Source: Pagrus major (Eukaryota > Chordata > Actinopteri > Spariformes > Sparidae). Taken from it: a stretch of DNA of 64,000 nucleotides. The notes below the pieces were generated by a model. It was given only the letters and a program-made list of their open reading frames with translations, made no database searches and was not told the DNA's origin. Below are positions 58,901-64,000 of the stretch, one piece after another; positions within the stretch are counted from its first letter, which is position 1, and each line of letters opens with the position of its first letter. Both the position numbers and the translations under genes were made by a program. The stretch covers positions 16,192,197 through 16,256,196 of the forward strand of contig NC_133230.1 of NCBI RefSeq assembly GCF_040436345.1. The letters are read 5' to 3'.

Positions 58901-61900
58901 ACATCATCATATTGTTACATTATGTCACATCTAGTTGTAGCGTGCCTACAATTAGTTTTGTGGTTCAAATAGTAACAAACAATACAAACTACAAAACTAA
59001 TTGTAGGCATGTTACAGCTCTTTGGCTTAAACAAGAATACAGTTCATTTCAATAGTAACTGTATAAAACTTCAAGTGTTGTTTAAGTGAAGGTTTTTTTC
59101 CTTTAGCTGCTTGTGTTTTGTTGCAGTGCAGTGATTTCTCTCATCCTCTCTACTATTTTAAAGTAAAAGCAGAACTAAAGCTCTGACTCCACTAACCAGC
59201 CACTTGTCTCTTCCTCAGTATCCAGTCAATGGCTTCAAAGTCAACGTGCCCAGCATCCAACCAGTTATCACCAATGGCAATGCCGTTCTCATCGAGTCAG
59301 ACGCTCATGTAAGATAATCACAACTGAGCCTTTTCTAAAGACCTCAGAAGAGTGTCCGCTGTGGCTGTTACGATCCGATAATTGAACCAGTTGAATATGA
59401 ATGAACCATGGGGAAAGGCATAAGCCAATTTCAGCTGAAACTACTTTGAATGCATTCAAATTTGTATTAAAATGACAGGCAGAAAAAAATGTCTGGCCCT
59501 CCAGCTGTTTCCAACTCACACCAGCCAACTACAAAGAAAATGGTGCCAGGCTCTCTGAAGCTGATGATAAAGCTTACCACACACACAGCACAGGGACTCA
59601 CTTACACTCTGACTAATGGTGCACACACACACATAGACACACACAGTATTGTATTTCCAATGCATTATTCTAGGCTCAGTGCATTTTAACATCTCCTGTA
59701 ACACAACACCATTATCTACAGAGGAAGTAGTTTCAGAGCAGGGAGATAGTGTGGCTTTCTATAGCCAGTGACCTGTATGTGAGGCATGTAGGTAAGCGTG
59801 GGTCAATTTATGCTGTCCTACATCCTAAGTGGTGTCAGATTATAGAATAGTGCATTGTTTGTCTGGGGAAAAGTATTTTGCTCACCGAAAGGACAGCCCC
59901 GAGATACAAAACTGTCTCAATCTCAGTCATAATTTAACAGACGTCCAGCTAAATGCTTTTCTTACCTCAGGCTAGACCAAACAACCTTTTAAACATGTAG
60001 CATATCAGCCTATCAGCAGCCTCTCTTACATGTTAGCTCCTGCCTTGCCCTCAGGTTCAAGTAGTTAGCCAGATTAAGCGTAATTAAGCATGCCACTTTC
60101 TGTCTCTCTCAGGTCGTGGATAATCAGGAGGAGAGTATGAGGCTCAGGGAAGTGACCAAGCATCTGTACGCACAGCTGAAGGACATGGAGAAGAGACATC
60201 AGGAGGAGAGGGAGAGACTGCAGGTCTGTCTCACGCGATGAGTTACATGACTCCATTTCCTGTCTGCAGCTATGACTCACTCCTCTGCTGCTCTCTTGTT
60301 CCTCTAATCGTCCTCATTATCTGTCGGTTTCATCCCTCATCCGCTGATCCTCCACTGCTCGGGTCTTTGCTCTACACCGCATCTGTCAGGTCATGTAGGG
60401 ACACTGCCACAGACTTCTTGCCTCCCCTTTTGGCATTGTATTGTGGGAGTTGTGTAAATCAACAACAACAACACGCGCATAACTCAGCTGCAAAAACTGT
60501 GACTTTATGTCACCACTTTTCCAGTGTGATCACACTTCATACCAGAAACCTGTTTAGAATTGCATGAAGTAAGAAATTAAGATAAAGATCCTGACTAACA
60601 AGAATGTCGTCCCGTCCTAACATGCAAAAAGGGAAGAGATCTAATCAGGCAACACAAGTGAAAACACTTGTTGGTGAACTGTGGGTGTGTAGGGAACTTT
60701 AAGTCCCCAATTTATTACTAGTGACTGTAAAGAAATTCCCAACAAGTTAATTGCTGAGATCTGGGAATGTTGAAAACTCACTTTTAAACGACACAAGCAG
60801 GCAGAGAATCAGAGAGATTTTAAACAAACCTCCAGGTTAGCCATCAGTCGCAACTTTATTATAAACAATTGTTTATTACATTTTTTTTTTTGATGGTTTT
60901 GACCTTGGTTAAACGTTTACTACTGAATTTGCAGTTGTGCAGTTTAAAAACATTGTCTCTTCCCCATTTGATTATGTTGGAGCAAATAATTCATGTTATC
61001 AGCAAAAGAAAAAACTATAGCTGCCAAGTTGTAACAAACTGAGTCATCTTTTAACCCTCCTGCACACCAAAAGTAATCTTAACCGGCTGGTTTTTGTTTT
61101 GTTTGTTTTGGATTATTATTACATAAGGTCAAAGAGGTACATCTGCAGAAACTCAAGACAATATAAGCGATGACATTTTAGGAAAGACAAAATGAAGAAA
61201 AAAATACAGTGAGACGAGAAATGAAATAAACAAACAAAAACAAAAAAAAAGCAAAAATGAAAAGGGTTTCCTGATTCCTAGTTTAATCATTATTGCCACA
61301 TCAAAATGTGAATAAAAAGGCATAAGTTAGATAAGAACTCATGTCCAAGTACACAAATCCGTACATACATGACACATACAGGAGTTTTCACTCATGTTTG
61401 CTTCGTTAGATCTTCTCAGGACAGTGTGGACGTGTTCAAATTGCACTTGACTGACACATCCGTCACTTGAAAAGACCCGTGTGGGTGTGCAGCGCCTATT
61501 ATTTTGTATCCGTCTCTTCTTACTTAGTTCTTACTCTGTCCTCCTTCACAGGCCGAGTCAAAAGAGTACAGCGTACGTCTGGTTGAGCAGTCTGAGCTGC
61601 TGCAGAAGGCGGAGGAGCTGTCGGAGGGGAGGGGTCAGCAGGTGGAGGAGCTGCAGAGGCTGCTGGAGAGCATGGAGATTGAGAGCGGCCATCTCAAAGA
61701 CAAGATGGCAGCGGGGGAGGCAGAGCTGCTGCAGCTTAAGGCCGGCAGGGAGAATGGAGGGGAGCACGAGCAGAGGTGAGATAAGAAACTAAGTGATGAA
61801 CCAAAGTCCCAATAAGAAGTAGAAGTTGGGTTTCTTGTTTGAAAAACTCAATATTCTGTATCCTTTCATTTTTTTCAAAACTTTTATTAGATGACTGGCA

Positions 61901-63069
61901 AGTCTAGGTGAACTAATCCTCTTTTATATCCTCAAATATGAGAGAGTAGTTCTCTAAATAGGAATTTGTTAGTTTGATTATCTATTAAAAACTTTGTTCC
62001 GAGGATGTAAAATACAAATCATACAAATACCATGACCTGCTCTAGTTAAAATAACTTGATACATATAATCAGTTTGGTCTTAGTTTGACAGTTTTCTCGT
62101 GTGTGTGTGTTTGCAGGTGTGCAGAGCTGGAGAAGGAGGTGGCCACTCTGAAGGAAAAGATTCATCACCTTGACGACATGTTAAAGAGTCAGCAGAGGAA
62201 AGTCCGTCACATGATTGAACAGGTATTTATGCACAGAAGCAGATTTACACACACAAACTCAGACACACACACACACACGATACTAATAAACTCTCCGGTG
62301 GCCAGAAATGCACAGGAAGCCATTAATAGGGAAATTAGATTTTGAGGAAGCGGACACACAAAGAGTAATTGATATGAGGGAGTGGAGCCAAGCGGAAACG
62401 TGCGGTGATATAAAACTCATTTGTCATGAATAAGTGATGCTGCATCTGCTCCCTGTTGGAAAAATGAGCGTCTCACTTTGTTTGTTTGTTTTGTCAATAA
62501 CACAGCTGCAGAACTCCCGGACCGTCATCCAAGAGAGAGATCGAGTCATCAGGGACCTGGAGGAGAGGGTGGCTTACCTTGAAGCCGAGGTCAGGATTCT
62601 TATGTAACTGTAGTTAGATTCTGAATTAATCCGCTTAGTATATTATTTTTATTTTATGTGCTCAAGATAAATACACCAAACTTTTCTGATCAACTTAAAG
62701 CTAAAAAGTTGTCCCTTTAAACCTGAGGACACAGCTTATGTCTGTACCCTCTTTCTGTCTTCAGAACAGAGAAATGCATGACCACATGGAGTACTTCCTG
62801 GCAGGCCAGGACCCTCCGCCACTGGCACCCACTGAGAACAAGCCAGAGGTTGTTTACAGGTGAGCCATCACTTCCTGGTTTCCGTTTCTGCTCATTTTCT
62901 TATTCACAACGAGATGCAAATTCCATCTTACTCCCGTCGTATAATGTCCAAGTTCATAACAGTCATTTTACATTTTTTATTTCCCCCTCTGTCCAGTAAA
63001 ACCATCACACCGATGTCATCTAACAACAAGGCGCTCCCATTCATCAAAGTCATCGAGATCAAGTCCTAA
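46985..63069 (+). CDS. tuft1: Tuftelin 1
   Basis: Coding exons: 46985-47056, 58044-58121, 58219-58317, 58397-58471, 58657-58722, 59219-59308, 60113-60223, 61552-61775, 62117-62222, 62506-62589, 62765-62859 and 62997-63069. Together they make 1173 nt, 390 aa, the same length as human tuftelin. The start MSGGGGGGVRRRP is specific to this gene copy and lacks the mammalian N-terminal text. The conserved core is AELEKEVATLKEKIHHLDDM, then LKSQQRKVRHMIEQLQNS, in exons 9-10, followed by RVAYLEAENREMHDHMEY. The C-terminus FIKVIEIKS aligns with the mammalian tail. The protein is mostly coiled coil (about residues 170-350) with no signal peptide or membrane segment. Tuftelin was found in tooth enamel but is a cytosolic epithelial protein; human TUFT1 loss is linked to skin fragility and woolly hair. 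Its placement beside cgn matches human gene order. Confidence 0.95.
50610..50930 (+). mobile_element. hAT-like non-autonomous element, family C
   Basis: It contains TCAAGTACTGCACCTAAGTAC, TTTTGAGGTACTTTAACG, CACTCCACTACATTTTGGGG and AGTTACTAGTTACTTTGCAG, followed by TACATGCATGTAAATATATG and GATACTTAAGTACATTTAA. The order is the same as in the other family C copies. The terminal CAGTGGTGG is lost. Confidence 0.65.
53370..53726 (+). mobile_element. 3' end of a non-LTR retrotransposon (L2/Rex-like)
   Basis: One frame reads PCLISLPQDIHNINSLSLYL. After a frameshift the next reads FKSRLKIHLFKLA and a stop. This is the C-terminal signature of fish L2/Rex-type reverse transcriptase proteins. A 3' UTR with GCGCCTATAAAGGAAATTATT and an ATT-rich tail follows. 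It is 5'-truncated, frameshifted and dead. Confidence 0.75.
54523..54547 (+). repeat. (AC)n microsatellite
   Basis: About 24 bases of pure AC in tuft1 intron 1. Confidence 0.9.
54958..55223. mobile_element. hAT-like MITE with CACTGGAAAAAATGCC end
   Basis: The left end CACTGGAAAAAATGCCAG and the right end GAGTTTTTACATTGTAG are degenerate inverted repeats. The internal words AGAGTCCTTGAAATAAGATG, CCCATATCTCACTGAAATG and AAATTAGCTAAATATACTTG are those of a common fish element. No coding capacity. Confidence 0.7.
56740..56985 (-). mobile_element. tRNA-derived SINE (DANA/mermaid-like)
   Basis: On the minus strand the head reads GATGGCTCAGTGGTTAGCAC (box A type), then CAGCAAGAAGGTCCT and TTTCGAATCCTGGC (box B type). 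A GGTTTTCCCC-containing body follows. This matches the head of DANA/mermaid-type fish SINEs, which derive from a tRNA. It is diverged and has lost precise ends. Confidence 0.75.
58936..59016 (+). other. 81-nt fully pairable hairpin in tuft1 intron 5
   Basis: The arm 58936-58965 pairs with 58987-59016 over all 30 positions. I count 27 Watson-Crick pairs and 3 G-U pairs in the sense RNA, with a 21-base loop. It lies between exons 5 and 6. The size fits a precursor-microRNA-like hairpin, but a small inverted-repeat insertion would look the same. Confidence 0.7.
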
Positions 63070-64000
63070 ATGGAACGTTGACCACCGGGACCAGGAGTAA
63101 AATACAGTGTACATAAATATTTAACCACCTAACCTTATATAAAACGTAGGTCTGCAGTGATTTGAAAAAGGCTGGCTCAACAGACCTCATGGTGACAAAG
63201 CACACTGGTCTTTTGTTTGTACCTCATAGCTACTTTTGAGGCTTTTCTGCAAACCTTAACTGGCTCAAACAGAGCCTAAAAAAGGAGAGTACAGGGGAGT
63301 TCTTGTTAGGGTCCAGTGGTAGGAGGAATCCTAAAAAGGAAACAAGGATGGTGCTGTGCAGTGCAAAGAATTTTACTGAACTTTTAGATATACATGGACA
63401 CAAATCTGTTCAGTGTTTTCTCAGGAAGAGTTCAGTAAAGTTCCCTGTGTTGCATCTCGACTCCACTTCTTTCCCCCGCAGAATCCGAAATAAGCTTTTT
63501 CAAACAGAACTGCTTTTTTAGGATTAGAAATGTCTGTTACACATAAAGTACATTTGGACAAATGTGCAAATAATCACATGATGTTGAGTGTTGTCAGCTC
63601 TTCAGCCTCCTCAACCACAATCCAAGGCAGCAGCAGGGTTCAGGGTCAGATTTCTCAGTGCTTTGCACCTCATTGCCAATGACCTGCATGCAGTTGTTAA
63701 TGTTAAAATATGATTTATGTTTAACTTAAATATATTCCTCCTTCCTTTACTTTAGTTCTGCTGGACAATACCTGTTAGAGGCTACTTGTAGATACTGATG
63801 CTAGGTGATCAACATTTTAATTCTCATCTACGCTGCCAAGTGCTGCCACGCCATCCTTATTATATATCCTGTTTGTACTGAAAGGTTGCATATTTAATAA
63901 CTAGGAACTGATTTAATTGTACTTATTTACATAATTGTGCATTGTTTGTGTAGACTACATGTTTTTTTCTGTAAAATACTTTCTGTTGCCATCGAGGTTG
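63070..64000 (+). other. tuft1: tuft1 3' UTR, incomplete
   Basis: The sequence is non-coding after the TAA at 63067-63069. I saw no AATAAA or good ATTAAA signal before the window ends, so the transcript end is probably to the right. Confidence 0.5.

Overview
This window reads as a ray-finned (teleost, probably percomorph) fish nuclear genome. The genes are vertebrate orthologues split into short exons with GT/AG borders. Introns and spacers are AT-rich and hold many short non-autonomous DNA transposons, LINE 3' scraps, a tRNA-derived SINE and (TG)n/(AC)n microsatellites, as is usual in fish. There is no bacterial, viral or CRISPR content.

Four protein-coding genes are present, all from the set that maps to human 1q21.3. 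(1) she, an SH2 adaptor, lies on the minus strand from 7969 to 712; it is cut by the left edge, and the exon finishing the SH2 domain is outside. (2) pygo2, the Wnt-pathway PHD-finger co-activator, lies on the plus strand at 10186-13262 in three coding exons, complete at 583 aa. (3) cgn, the tight-junction protein cingulin, lies on the plus strand with a probable non-coding first exon near 16.2 kb and 19 coding exons at 22411-38419; it is complete at 1188 aa. (4) tuft1, tuftelin, lies on the plus strand with 12 coding exons at 46985-63069; it is complete at 390 aa, and its 3' UTR runs off the right edge. I rebuilt every exon by hand from splice sites and reading phase. All junctions keep frame, and the three complete products end in family-typical C-termini.

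Layout: 1-711, no exon found; 712-7969, she; 7970-10185, the divergent she/pygo2 upstream region; 10186-~14960, pygo2 with its 3' UTR; ~16.1-40.4 kb, cgn with a 6 kb first intron, a 4.6 kb intron 3 and a long 3' UTR with several poly(A) signals; 40.4-46.6 kb, a repeat-filled spacer; 46.6-64 kb, tuft1 with an 11 kb first intron.

The genes are not an operon-like unit. cgn (tight junctions) and tuft1 (an epithelial coiled-coil protein) both act in epithelia and are also neighbours in human. pygo2 is nuclear and she is a phosphotyrosine adaptor.

I did not find a new multi-gene system. The best leads are structural. A cgn exon pair with weak splice sites is bracketed by complementary (TG)n and (AC)n tracts. 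A fully pairable 81-nt hairpin lies in a tuft1 intron. A perfect 43-bp inverted repeat lies in a cgn intron, within a family of TTAA-bounded fold-back elements. A possible alternative first exon lies upstream of tuft1. Triplet repeats occur at the 5' end of all four genes, and pygo2 has an unusually long low-complexity linker.
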